28,107 bases of DNA from a virus: IMG/VR virus record IMGVR_UViG_3300032173_000031, positions 1 through 28,107 of that record. One strand, given 5' to 3'. The position numbers and the translations under genes are program-made. Below are positions 4,605 through 11,740 of this stretch, piece after piece. How positions within the stretch are numbered: position 1 is the first letter of the stretch; each line of letters starts with the position of its first letter. The notes beneath the pieces are model-generated. The model was not told the origin of the DNA. It did no database searches and was given only the letters and a program-made list of their open reading frames with translations.

Positions 4605-5528
4605 ATGGCAAGGGGACGGATGCTCAACAAGAGCATCAGCTACAACAGAGACGTTGCGACTCTCACCAACAAACTTGGTGGACTCGCTGGCCTCGTCTGG
4701 ACGTGGATGATCGCTCACCTTGACCGCGAGGGGCGCATGCATGGCGACCCTGCCGTCATCAAGGGCACCGTCGCACCGAGGATTGACGGCATCACGCCGG
4801 ATCTCATCCGGCAGATGCTCGCCGAGGCCAATGAGCTCGGGCTCATCGTCTGGTACGAGGCCGATGGAGAGCGCTACGTCGCCTTCCCTGGCTTCGACCA
4901 CCAACAAGTCGGGCTCCGCAAGGAGAGGGAGCCCGAAAGCGACCTACCTTCACCGATCTCCCCAGGACCAGCCCTCACGCGGATCGCAGATCCGGCAGAT
5001 TGCCGGCAGACTGCCGTCAATGATCCGCCTGAAGGGAATGGAAGGGAAGGGAAGGGAATGGAAGGGAAGTATGCGCCGCGGTCTTCGACCGCGACGCCTG
5101 CGGCGGGTTCGGCTTCGCCTTCGGGGACGCCGGCCGGCCAGGCAGCCATATGCATTCCGCTCGTGACAGGGGACGAGTACCCGATCACCGAGGCCACCGT
5201 GGCCGAGTGGTCTGGGGCTTACCCTGCGCTCGACGTGATGCAGGAGCTGCGCAAGATCCGCCAGTGGAACCTCAGCAACCCGAGGAACCAGAAGACAAAG
5301 CGCGGCGTGCGCGGGCACATCACCGGATGGCTCGCGAGGGAACAGGACAGCGCGAGGCCTCTGTTGGCCCCCGGGCAGCGAACGCTGCCGGCGGCTGCGA
5401 CGCCTCATCCCGCGAAGACGGGCGCTCTCGCGAAGATCCCTCCGGAGAGCGAACGCCACGTGACAGACGCGAAGGCCGGGATCGCGGTCGTGATGGAAGC
5501 CCTGGCCGGCAAGATGGCGATGACGTGA
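4605..5528 (+). CDS. Phage replication initiator-like protein
   Basis: A 307-residue protein with two likely domains. The N-terminal part (about 1-110) reads as the winged-helix domain of phage replisome organisers: ATLTNKLGGLAGLVWTWMIA, then DLIRQMLAEANELGLIVWYE and YVAFPGFDHQQVG. A low-complexity linker (about 110-185) follows. The C-terminal part contains EWSGAYPALDVMQELRKIRQ, then GVRGHITGWLAREQ (about 195-250), the block that ends many phage O-like replication proteins. Such proteins bind the origin and load the host helicase. GAGG stands 7 bases before the ATG. The linker DNA holds inverted and tandem repeats that look like the origin itself, as in lambda O. No helicase loader gene is seen, so host proteins probably complete the replisome. 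Confidence 0.65.
   Translation: MARGRMLNKSISYNRDVATLTNKLGGLAGLVWTWMIAHLDREGRMHGDPAVIKGTVAPRIDGITPDLIRQMLAEANELGLIVWYEADGERYVAFPGFDHQQVGLRKEREPESDLPSPISPGPALTRIADPADCRQTAVNDPPEGNGREGKGMEGKYAPRSSTATPAAGSASPSGTPAGQAAICIPLVTGDEYPITEATVAEWSGAYPALDVMQELRKIRQWNLSNPRNQKTKRGVRGHITGWLAREQDSARPLLAPGQRTLPAAATPHPAKTGALAKIPPESERHVTDAKAGIAVVMEALAGKMAMT
4992..5016. repeat. Two inverted repeats beside the putative origin
   Basis: CCGGCAGATTGCCGG (4992-5006) and CGGCAGACTGCCG (5004-5016) are perfect palindromes with short centres, overlapping by three bases. They share the CGGCAG half-site. They lie 15 bases before the tandem repeats and inside the replication gene, so they could be initiator-binding sites. 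Confidence 0.5.
5031..5070 (+). repeat. Iteron-like tandem repeats, probable replication origin
   Basis: Two adjacent 20-base copies of GAAGGGAATGGAAGGGAAG plus one variable base (5031-5050 and 5051-5070) differ only at the last position. Each copy is itself two near-identical 10-mers (GAAGGGAA then TG, GG or GT). The tract is almost pure purine and could also form a G-quadruplex or triplex. Iterons inside the initiator gene are the lambda origin plan. It encodes only a Gly/Lys/Glu linker, so the DNA, not the protein, may be under selection. Confidence 0.5.
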
Positions 5529-5561
5529 TTTCAACCGCGCCCACGGGCGCAAGGAGACGTG

Positions 5562-5777
5562 ATGATTACCGAGGCAGAAATCAAGAACTGGTTCACCTAC
5601 CACGCGCCAGGAGCCAACGACCCGGCGCATTACGATGCCATCCGCGAGGCCGGGAAGGCGCTGGCGAGTGCCATCGTCGAGCACATGCCACCAAGTGCCG
5701 ACCAGGCTGCAGCTGTGCGCAAGGTGCGAGAGGCGGTGATGACCGCCAACGCGGCTGTCGCCTGCCAGGGGCGATGA
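5562..5777 (+). CDS. acb2: Acb2/Tad1-hairpin-like anti-CBASS sponge
   Basis: A 71-residue protein matching the small Acb2 family from memory of its conserved pattern. FTYHAPGANDPAHYDAIREA (about 11-30) gives the FTYH-P-n-Y-xx-IR block. GKALASAIVEHMPPS (about 31-45) continues the first long helix up to the P-x-S turn. VREAVMTANAAVA (about 55-67) gives the EAVMxANAAIA signature of the second helix. Acb2 proteins form hexamers that bind cyclic di- and trinucleotides and so keep CBASS effectors from being activated; they act in the cytoplasm early in infection. AAGGAG stands five bases before the ATG at 5562; a GTG at 5559 is less likely. It lies between the replication and packaging genes. Binding of a given nucleotide cannot be read from the sequence. 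Confidence 0.8.
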   Translation: MITEAEIKNWFTYHAPGANDPAHYDAIREAGKALASAIVEHMPPSADQAAAVRKVREAVMTANAAVACQGR

Positions 5778-5818
5778 GTGACAACTATCGGATGAGTATG
5801 GCAACATGGGGTCGGTGA
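5774..5818 (+). CDS. Possible 14-residue coupling peptide
   Basis: ATG at 5774 overlaps the stop of the Acb2-like gene (ATGA). The frame MSDNYRMSMATWGR ends in a TGA that overlaps the next ATG (TGATG, 5816-5820). AGGGG lies three bases upstream. It may only relay ribosomes from one gene to the next. Confidence 0.25.
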   Translation: MSDNYRMSMATWGR

Positions 5819-6027
5819 TGACTTTGCAGCAGGCACTGAGAGACGCGAATCTTGTACTCGAGCGGTCCCGAGAGACGCGGAGGCGCCTTGCCTGCGTCCT
5901 CCCGGCGCCGGCACGGCTGCACCTGTGCGGCATCAGCCGCCGGCACGTGGAGCGCTATCGGCAGGCGATGCTGCGCGCTGCCGACATGCTCACGCCCGAC
6001 TGCGCCGACCTGTCGCGGGTGAGCTGA
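5818..6027 (+). CDS. Hypothetical basic protein
   Basis: A 69-residue, Arg-rich protein, not recognised. It looks helical (LQQALRDANLVLERSRETRR, then SRRHVERYRQAMLRAADMLT) with a short Pro-containing break between the halves (VLPAPARLHLCGI). The ATG at 5818 overlaps the stop of a 14-codon frame and has GGGG five bases before it; an in-frame ATG at 5806 would add four residues. Its last stop base is also the first base of the terminase small subunit start (TGATG), so it is cotranslated with the packaging genes. A DNA-binding accessory role is possible from its charge only. Confidence 0.5.
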   Translation: MTLQQALRDANLVLERSRETRRRLACVLPAPARLHLCGISRRHVERYRQAMLRAADMLTPDCADLSRVS

Positions 6028-6479
6028 TGCGCGGAGTGGGCACAGGGTTGACGCCGAAAAAGAAGGCGCGATTCCTCTCGGAACTCGCCGACTGCCCAAA
6101 CGTGACCGCCATCGGCGACAAGCTGCGCGTGTCGCGCACGACGCTCTACCGAGAGCGCGAGGCGGACCCCGAGTTCGCGGAGCAGTGGGACAAGGCTCGC
6201 GCCATCGGGCTGGAAGCCGCAGAGGATGAGGCGTGGAGGCGCGCCATCGAGGGCGTGGACGAGCCCGTCTTTTACCAGGGCGCCACGTGCGGTGCGATCA
6301 AGCGGTACTCCGACACCCTGTTGATCTTCATGCTCAAGGGCGGCAAGCCCGAGAAGTATCGAGACCGCATGGACCTTGGTAGCGACCCAAAGCGCCCACT
6401 GTTGACGCGGAAGGTTGACGAATGTACAACCGATGAACTCATGGCAATCGCCTCCGGCGGGATAGTTGAGCGGAAATAG
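6027..6479 (+). CDS. terS: Terminase small subunit
   Basis: A 150-residue protein. The N-terminal helix-turn-helix (about residues 8-50) reads KKKARFLSELADCPNVTAIG, then KLRVSRTTLYREREADPEFA. The middle helix EQWDKARAIGLEAAEDEAWR is the oligomerisation part. The segment YSDTLLIFMLKGGKPEKYRD (about 95-115) is a signature of this terminase small-subunit group. The small subunit forms a ring that recognises the packaging site and stimulates the large subunit ATPase. A TGATG overlap joins it to the gene before, and the next gene starts right after its stop. The large subunit follows about 1.7 kb later, with five small genes in between, one of them on the other strand. Confidence 0.75.
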   Translation: MRGVGTGLTPKKKARFLSELADCPNVTAIGDKLRVSRTTLYREREADPEFAEQWDKARAIGLEAAEDEAWRRAIEGVDEPVFYQGATCGAIKRYSDTLLIFMLKGGKPEKYRDRMDLGSDPKRPLLTRKVDECTTDELMAIASGGIVERK

Positions 6480-6812
6480 GTGCCAACCCACTTCATTCCA
6501 CCTACCGACAGCCGCACCGATGGTTGGTTCCGCGACCTCGATGGTCGACTGACGACCAGCAAGTATCAGGACGAGTCGAAAACCTACGTCTTTGACTTCG
6601 CCGACCGCCTCGCGGGCGAGACCATCGCGTCCGTGACCTGGACGCTCAACGGGCCGACCAACGACGCGAGCAGCAATGACACGACGACGGCGACCATTCG
6701 CGTCGGCAAGACAGGCACGGGCGATCTCAAGATCGTCACGAGCGGCGGCCAGACGCTCATCGAGCGCTTGCGGTGGCGCGGCATCGACAACGGAGTGCGC
6801 GACTATGCCTAA
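6480..6812 (+). CDS. Small Ig-like structural protein (fibre adaptor-like)
   Basis: A 110-residue protein starting at a GTG directly after the terminase small-subunit stop. The core reads KTYVFDFADRLAGETIASVT, then WTLNGPTNDAS and TTATIRVGKTGTGDLKIVTS, then a C-terminal RLRWRGIDNGVRDYA. A DFxDxLxxGETIxSxxW segment followed by short beta strands is common in small phage proteins with an immunoglobulin-like fold. These are often labelled head-tail or fibre-tail adaptors. I infer a virion or connector role. GAGCGGA is a weak ribosome binding site. Its end overlaps the next start by eight bases. Confidence 0.45.
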   Translation: MPTHFIPPTDSRTDGWFRDLDGRLTTSKYQDESKTYVFDFADRLAGETIASVTWTLNGPTNDASSNDTTTATIRVGKTGTGDLKIVTSGGQTLIERLRWRGIDNGVRDYA

Positions 6813-7347
6813 ACCGAGCAGCCTTCTCGACATCGTTTCAGGACAGATGGCGGCGCGCGGCGCGCGCGGGACAGGAAGCCCCCTCGACGAGCTGCGCGCG
6901 AACGCTGCGGCGCAGTCCGCCGCCGGTGCGTCGCCCGCGGCCGCGGGCATCCTCTCTGCGCGCGTGGCTGCGAAGAAGAAGCGCGACGCAGCGAGTGGCG
7001 CTCCGGTTGACGAGAACAAGCCCCTGTGGGACTTGCTCGACCAGCGCGTGATCTGGTCGCGCACGCCCCGTGGCGTCGATCACGACGCGGGCCAGTTCGG
7101 CGTTGAGGCGCTCGTTCCCGACGTCGCGAACCGCTACCGCGCCCGGCTGCAGGCAACGGACTCCGATGCCGATATGGCCAAGCGAGCGGGACCGCGGCAA
7201 CTTGTCGGCGTTGATTTGTCCGGCCTCGATCCGGCTCAGCAAGATCTCATCAAGCGCGCCCTCAACCCGAAGTACTTCGACGAACTCGAGGACGCGCGCA
7301 AGCGCGCACAGGCCCAGGTGGACGCAGATGGCGTACCGAATCGCTAG
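6805..7347 (+). CDS. Hypothetical phage protein
   Basis: A 180-residue protein that I do not recognise. Residues 1-70 are Ala/Gly/Arg-rich and probably disordered (SGQMAARGARGTGSPLDELR). The middle has KPLWDLLDQRVIWSRTPRGV, then a charged helical tail ending in LDPAQQDLIKRALNPKYFDE and LEDARKRAQAQVDADGV. The start ATG at 6805 lies within the end of the previous gene, an eight-base overlap. It lies in the packaging module between the two terminase subunits. A minus-strand lipoprotein gene ends one base after its stop. No signal peptide or membrane segment is seen. Confidence 0.5.
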   Translation: MPKPSSLLDIVSGQMAARGARGTGSPLDELRANAAAQSAAGASPAAAGILSARVAAKKKRDAASGAPVDENKPLWDLLDQRVIWSRTPRGVDHDAGQFGVEALVPDVANRYRARLQATDSDADMAKRAGPRQLVGVDLSGLDPAQQDLIKRALNPKYFDELEDARKRAQAQVDADGVPNR

Positions 7348-7348
7348 G

Positions 7349-7642
7349 TCAGCTGGAATGGCTGTCCAGGAAGTCGGAAGAGAGTCGCTCAACCGCAGCC
7401 GGCTGGCGCCGAATTGGCTCCGGCTTCCGGTCGCGTATGTCGTCGTAGCGATGCTCGCGCATGTACTTGCACATGGCGATGGTACAGTGAAACGGCATCT
7501 CCACCTGGTCGTCGCCCTTCCACGGCTTCGTGTAGCAGACACCATGGGCGTAGCCCTCGAGCCGCGCCTCGACGGTGTCGGGCATCGGTGGCGCGACGGG
7601 GTGCGCACAGGCGACGATAGCCAAAGCGAGAAGGGTTCCCAT
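7349..7642 (-). CDS. Minus-strand lipoprotein inserted in the late operon
   Basis: A 97-residue protein with a lipoprotein signal MGTLLALAIVAC, Cys at residue 12, then HPVAPPMP and a soluble part with three more cysteines (GVCYTKP, HCTIAMCKYM). It runs against all its neighbours. Minus-strand codons are strongly G/C-ending, and the lipobox is convincing, so I prefer it to the plus-strand reading of the same DNA. The start at 7642 gives the best signal peptide; an ATG at 7693 would add 17 residues. No clear ribosome binding site or promoter is seen. An envelope lipoprotein on the wrong strand suggests a moron expressed in the lysogen, perhaps for superinfection exclusion. Function unknown. Confidence 0.55.
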   Translation of the reverse strand: MGTLLALAIVACAHPVAPPMPDTVEARLEGYAHGVCYTKPWKGDDQVEMPFHCTIAMCKYMREHRYDDIRDRKPEPIRRQPAAVERLSSDFLDSHSS

Positions 7643-7680
7643 GCACTGCCAAGCGTAGCACGGAGAGGAAAGCGGACACC

Positions 7681-7917
7681 ATGAGCAGACCATCCTGGAA
7701 CATCGACGGGCAGCATGCGGCGAAGGTGAAGGGGATTTACCTACAGCCGTTCAACGGCGGCCATGCGGCCGTCTTCTCTGTCGAGTTCGACCGCAACGTG
7801 GAGGTGAACGCCAAGGAGTTCGGCTTCATCCTCGACGACGCGCAACTCGAGCGCCTGGCGAAGTTCATCAACCTCACCCACGCACAGCAGCTGATCACCA
7901 TCCCGAGGGTGCAGTGA
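7681..7917 (+). CDS. Hypothetical small protein
   Basis: A 78-residue protein, not recognised. It looks like a small alpha/beta domain: KVKGIYLQPFNGGHAAVFSV and EFDRNVEVNAKEFGFILDDA suggest beta strands, and LERLAKFINLTHAQQL a final helix. GGAGAGGAAAG upstream gives a good ribosome binding site for the ATG at 7681. The previous gene lies on the other strand, so transcription must either cross it or start in the 38-base gap. The stop overlaps the next start (GTGA, 7914-7917). Confidence 0.5.
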   Translation: MSRPSWNIDGQHAAKVKGIYLQPFNGGHAAVFSVEFDRNVEVNAKEFGFILDDAQLERLAKFINLTHAQQLITIPRVQ

Positions 7918-8132
7918 AGTGGTATGGCGTCGTCAACGGGGTGCGGCTCGACCGTGTCGTGCGCGTCCTGGCCGAGATGGAGGTCAAGACGGACGTGACG
8001 CCGGTAGAGGCAGCGATCGCCGACCGCGTGCGCCCGCTCGTCGCGGCGATGCGCGCCAAGGGCTATGGGGTGCGCGAGGTCGCACGGTTCGCTAAGCGCG
8101 AGGCCGCCATGCTGGCCGCCGAGCAGACGTAG
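7914..8132 (+). CDS. Hypothetical small protein
   Basis: A 72-residue protein starting at a GTG that overlaps the previous stop. It begins with KWYGVVNGVRLDRVVRVLAE and ends in RPLVAAMRAKGYGVREVARF, AKREAAMLAAEQT. The last part resembles a short helix-turn-helix (a helix, the turn GYGV, a helix), but no family could be named. It lies 14 bases before the terminase ATPase gene and is probably cotranscribed with it. A small packaging accessory is possible. Confidence 0.45.
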   Translation: MKWYGVVNGVRLDRVVRVLAEMEVKTDVTPVEAAIADRVRPLVAAMRAKGYGVREVARFAKREAAMLAAEQT

Positions 8133-8146
8133 CCACCGGTCGACAT

Positions 8147-9049
8147 GTGGCCATCACCCCGCAAGAGGCCGCGCAGGCCATTCTGAGGCGCCAGGCGGCG
8201 CGCGACAGGCTGTTGCCGTTCGTCGAGTACACCCACCCCTGTTGGGGCTCGGGGGCGCATCACCGGCGCATCTGCGAGGCCATGGAGAAGTTCGAGAGCG
8301 GCGAGATTCGCCGGTTGATGATCTTCGCTCCGCCGCGGTGTAGCAAGAGCGAGATCGCGAGCCGCCGGTTCCCGGCGTGGTACTTGGGACGACATCCGGA
8401 TCACCAGGTCATCAGCGCCAGCTACGGCGACGAGCTCGCGCACGACATCGGGCAGGATGTGCGCGACATCCTGCGCGACCCGTACTACCAGCACATCTTT
8501 CCGGGCGTCGAGCTGCGCGCCGACTCGCAGGCCGCGGGCCGCTGGCGAACGACGGGGGGAGGTATCTACGTCGCCGCCGGCGTCGGCGGGCCTATCGTCG
8601 GCCGCGGAGCGCACAGAGCGATCATCGATGACCCGATCAAGGGCCGCGAGCAGGCCGACTCGCTGCGCATGCGCGAGATCGCATGGCGCTGGTACTGGGG
8701 CAATCTCCACACGCGCCTGATGCCGGGCGGCGGGATCCTGCTGATGATGACCCGATGGCACGTCGACGACCTCGCCGGCCGGCTGCTCAAGACCGAGGGC
8801 GAGCTTTGGACCGTGCTCGAGATGCCAGCGATCTCCAAAGAGGACACCGAGCAGCCAGAGGCGCTGTGGCCAGAGTGGTTCCCCCTCAGCGAGATGCGGC
8901 AGCTCCGCGGGCAGATGACCAAGGCGGGCCGAATGCGCGAGTGGTACGCGCAGTACATGCAACGGCCCACGGTAGACCAGGGAACCTACTTCCGGCGCGA
9001 GTGGTTCGCGGAAAGGTGGAAGCATGGCGACGCTACCCGAGTCGCTTAG
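8147..9049 (+). CDS. terL: Terminase large subunit, ATPase domain
   Basis: A 300-residue protein holding only the ATPase half of a large terminase. The P-loop is FAPPRCSKSE (about 60-69), a variant of the usual PPRHGKSE. The segment RRFPAWYLGRHPDHQVISAS is typical of the family. Walker B is AIIDDP (about 158-163), and MMTRWHVDDLAG (about 200-211) carries the coupling motif. It hydrolyses ATP to push DNA into the prohead at the portal. The family normally continues into a nuclease domain in the same protein; here that domain is in the next frame, which overlaps by 26 bases. The frame ends with WKHGDATRVA. Dropping one base near 9030 would read WKHGELPESLRIYMASDF, the usual family junction. The start is a GTG with no strong ribosome binding site. 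Confidence 0.8.
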   Translation: MAITPQEAAQAILRRQAARDRLLPFVEYTHPCWGSGAHHRRICEAMEKFESGEIRRLMIFAPPRCSKSEIASRRFPAWYLGRHPDHQVISASYGDELAHDIGQDVRDILRDPYYQHIFPGVELRADSQAAGRWRTTGGGIYVAAGVGGPIVGRGAHRAIIDDPIKGREQADSLRMREIAWRWYWGNLHTRLMPGGGILLMMTRWHVDDLAGRLLKTEGELWTVLEMPAISKEDTEQPEALWPEWFPLSEMRQLRGQMTKAGRMREWYAQYMQRPTVDQGTYFRREWFAERWKHGDATRVA

Positions 9050-9620
9050 GATCTACATGGCCAGCGACTTCGCCGTGCGCGAGGCCGCTGAGGGCGTGGA
9101 TCCGGACTTCACCGAGCATGGCGTCTACGGCATAGGCCCCGACGACCGCGTCTACGTCATCGACTGGTGGCACGGACAGGTAACCGCCGATGTATGGATA
9201 GATGCGCTGCTCGATCTCGTGAAGCGCCACAAGCCGCTGTGTTGGTTCGGGGAAGCCGGCGTCATCCGCAGAGCCATCGAACCTCAGCTCAACCGCCGCT
9301 GCAGCGAGCTTGGTGTGTACTTCCAGCAGGAGTGGGTTGCCCCGATAGCCGACAAGGCGGTGCGCGCACGCGCCTGCCAAGCATGGGCCTCGATGGGGCG
9401 TGTGATATTTCCGGAGACAGATTGGGCAGGGAGGGTCGTAGAGCAACTCATCGCGTTCCCGGCCGGTGAGCATGACGACGCTGTCGATGCGCTAAGTTTG
9501 CTGTTCCTGGTGATTGACAACGCGCATCCCGCGATAGTACGAACTCAGGACAAGAAGCGCGAGGATAGATGGCAGACGTCGACGGGAAGAGCACCAGTAA
9601 GGGCTTGGAGAGTCAAGTAA
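9024..9620 (+). CDS. terL: Terminase large subunit, nuclease domain
   Basis: A 198-residue protein carrying the RNase H-like nuclease half of the terminase. The first catalytic Asp is in YMASDFAV (about residue 15). DFTEHGVYGIGP and VYVIDWWHGQ follow, and the acidic cluster GEHDDAVDALS (about 149-158) completes the site. In an intact terminase this domain cuts the concatemer at the start and end of packaging. It has its own ATG with GGAAAGGTGG just upstream, so it can be translated separately after the ATPase stop. The alternatives are a programmed +1 frameshift, a recent one-base insertion, or a sequence error in the 26-base overlap. Its end overlaps the portal start by 52 bases. Confidence 0.8.
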   Translation: MATLPESLRIYMASDFAVREAAEGVDPDFTEHGVYGIGPDDRVYVIDWWHGQVTADVWIDALLDLVKRHKPLCWFGEAGVIRRAIEPQLNRRCSELGVYFQQEWVAPIADKAVRARACQAWASMGRVIFPETDWAGRVVEQLIAFPAGEHDDAVDALSLLFLVIDNAHPAIVRTQDKKREDRWQTSTGRAPVRAWRVK

Positions 9621-11740
9621 CCCTCCGGCGTCTGGTGAAGTGGTACGAAGAAGCCGACGAAGTCACCCACTCCGAGCGCGAGACAGCCGAGACGGCTCGC
9701 AACTATTACGATGGCGAGCAGTGGACCGACGACGAGAAGACCGAGCTCGAGCGGTGCGGCCAGCCTGTGGTCACGAGCAACCGCATCGCCCCCAAGGTCG
9801 ACTTCCTCATCGGCGGCGAGATCGAGACGCGCATTGACCCGAAGGCTCTGCCTCGCACGCCGGCCGAGGAATCGGGAGCGCAGGCCATCACGGACGCGCT
9901 GCGCTATGCAGCCGGACGCGAGGGCGCGAACTTCGACAAGACCCGCACCGCCGTGGCTGGCGAACTCTTCGTGGAAGGCCTGAGCGCGGGCCTGCTCGGC
10001 GTCAAGGTCGACGGCAAGCGGGTGCGTCTCACGCTCGACCACGTCCCGTACGACCGCTTTTGGCGTGACCCGCGCTCGCGGATGCCGCTGCTCGAGGACG
10101 CGCGCTATCTTGGCGTCGTCACGTGGCTCGCCGAGGACGACGCCGTCGAGAAGTACGCCAAGTATCCCGGTGCCGAGGCCCTCATCCGCAACGCGTCGAC
10201 AGCCTCAGGGTCCGCGCTCCCGGGAGAGGCGCACCAGGACCGCCCAGAGAGCTGGTACGATGCCAAAGAGGGTGGGCGGATCAAGGTCGCTGAGTGCTAC
10301 TGGCGCGAGGGTGGGCAGTGGTGGCTCGCGCACTTCGTGCGCCATGAATTTCTCATCAAGCCCATGCTCGTGCCGTTCGTGGATGAGGACGGCAACACCT
10401 GGTGCCCGCTTCGCCCGGTCTCGGCGAAGACGTCGCGAACCAACGACCGCTACGGGCCGGTCAAAAACATGCTGTCGCCCCAGGATGAGATCAACAAGCG
10501 GCGCAGCCTGCTCCTGCATGCCCTGATGCAGCGCCGCGTGATCTACGAGACCGGAGCGATCGACAATGTTCAGGACTTCCAGACCGAGTTGGCCAAGCCG
10601 GACGGCGCCGCCGAGGTCAGCGCCGGCGCGCTCGTCGGCGGCAAGGTCAAGGTCGTCGAGAACGTCGACATGGCCGGCGGCCAGGCGCAGCTGCTCGCCG
10701 AGGCCAAGGCCGAGATCGACGCGACGGGCCCGAGCGCTCCGGTCATCGCCGGGGACAAGTCGGCGAGCGGCATCGCCATCCTGCGCAAGAAGCAAATCGG
10801 CAACACGGAGTTGCGCGGGCTGTTCGCCAACATCGAAGAGTGGCAGCACGGCGTGATCCTCGGCTTCTGGTGGCTGATCCGCCAGTACTGGCCCAGCGAG
10901 ATGTGGCTGCGCGTCGGGGACGACGAGAAGAAGAGCGGCTATCGCTTCGTCGGCCTCAATCGGCGCATGACCAAGGCGGCGCGCCTGCAGGAGCTCGTCA
11001 AAGATGGCGTGCACCTGGTCGATGCTCTCGAGATGGTCGGCCTTGAACCGGAGGCTATCCAGTCGACGATCGAAGAGGCGAAGAACCAGGCCCAGCAGCT
11101 TATCGCGCTCGAGGCGAAGAAGCGCGGGCTCGACGTCAACAACCTGCCCCCCGAGATGCAGCAGCTAGCCCAGCAAGAGGGCGCGAAGGCGTTCGAGATG
11201 TTCCTCATGCGCTCGCCGGCGCTGCGTGGAGAGTTCATCGCCAACGACGTGTCGAGCATCGGCGTCGACATCATCCTCGAAACCTCTCCCGACATGGCCA
11301 TCGTCCAGGAAGAGCAGTTCGAGATGCTGGCCGACATGGCGGCCAAGGGCGTCTTCAACCCCGCGATGACCCCGATCCCGGTGATGAAGATGCTGCTCGA
11401 GGCCTCGCAGCTGCGCGACAAGCGCAAACTCATCGCCCAGATCGAAGAGATGTCCAAGCCGCAGGATCCCGCGGCCGCCCAGGCGCAGGCGCAGGCCCAG
11501 CAGCAGCAGGTGGCCATGCAGATGCAGTCGATGCAGGCGGAGCTCGCGAAGCTCATGGCCGAGATCGACAAGATCAAGGCCGAGACGGCACGAACGGTGG
11601 CGGAAATCCCCGGCCTGCAGTCCGCGGCGCAACTCCACGAGGCGAACGCGATGCACAAGGCCGTCGAGGCCGGGCAACGATCCGTTCCGCAGATGCAACA
11701 ACCCCCTGCCATGGCGGCAGGGTTTGCAAGGAGACAGTGA
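9569..11740 (+). CDS. P22-like portal protein
   Basis: A 723-residue protein, very close to the 725 residues of P22 gp1. Family segments seen include RNYYDGEQWTDDEKTELERC (about 46-65), VTSNRIAPKVDFLIGGEIET (about 70-89), HVPYDRFWRDPRSR (about 158-171) and DRYGPVKNMLSPQDEINKRR (about 292-311). The C-terminal 130 residues hold a Gln/Ala-rich stretch and a long coiled coil (QAELAKLMAEIDKIKAETAR), which fits the helical barrel of P22-type portals. Twelve copies form the DNA entry vertex, the docking site of the terminase and later of the tail. It overlaps the nuclease-domain gene by 52 bases and is followed by a coupled start at its own stop. Confidence 0.85.
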   Translation: MADVDGKSTSKGLESQVTLRRLVKWYEEADEVTHSERETAETARNYYDGEQWTDDEKTELERCGQPVVTSNRIAPKVDFLIGGEIETRIDPKALPRTPAEESGAQAITDALRYAAGREGANFDKTRTAVAGELFVEGLSAGLLGVKVDGKRVRLTLDHVPYDRFWRDPRSRMPLLEDARYLGVVTWLAEDDAVEKYAKYPGAEALIRNASTASGSALPGEAHQDRPESWYDAKEGGRIKVAECYWREGGQWWLAHFVRHEFLIKPMLVPFVDEDGNTWCPLRPVSAKTSRTNDRYGPVKNMLSPQDEINKRRSLLLHALMQRRVIYETGAIDNVQDFQTELAKPDGAAEVSAGALVGGKVKVVENVDMAGGQAQLLAEAKAEIDATGPSAPVIAGDKSASGIAILRKKQIGNTELRGLFANIEEWQHGVILGFWWLIRQYWPSEMWLRVGDDEKKSGYRFVGLNRRMTKAARLQELVKDGVHLVDALEMVGLEPEAIQSTIEEAKNQAQQLIALEAKKRGLDVNNLPPEMQQLAQQEGAKAFEMFLMRSPALRGEFIANDVSSIGVDIILETSPDMAIVQEEQFEMLADMAAKGVFNPAMTPIPVMKMLLEASQLRDKRKLIAQIEEMSKPQDPAAAQAQAQAQQQQVAMQMQSMQAELAKLMAEIDKIKAETARTVAEIPGLQSAAQLHEANAMHKAVEAGQRSVPQMQQPPAMAAGFARRQ

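Noticed and set aside
5150-5818. Plus-strand open frame of 222 codons overlapping the replication and Acb2-like genes
   Set aside because: Arg/Gly-rich translation typical of an out-of-frame reading; both overlapped genes have clear families or start sites. Only its last 14 codons are kept as a possible coupling peptide.
8063-9025. Minus-strand open frame (320 codons) opposite the terminase
   Set aside because: It lies opposite the ATPase domain, with no ribosome site and no recognisable motif.
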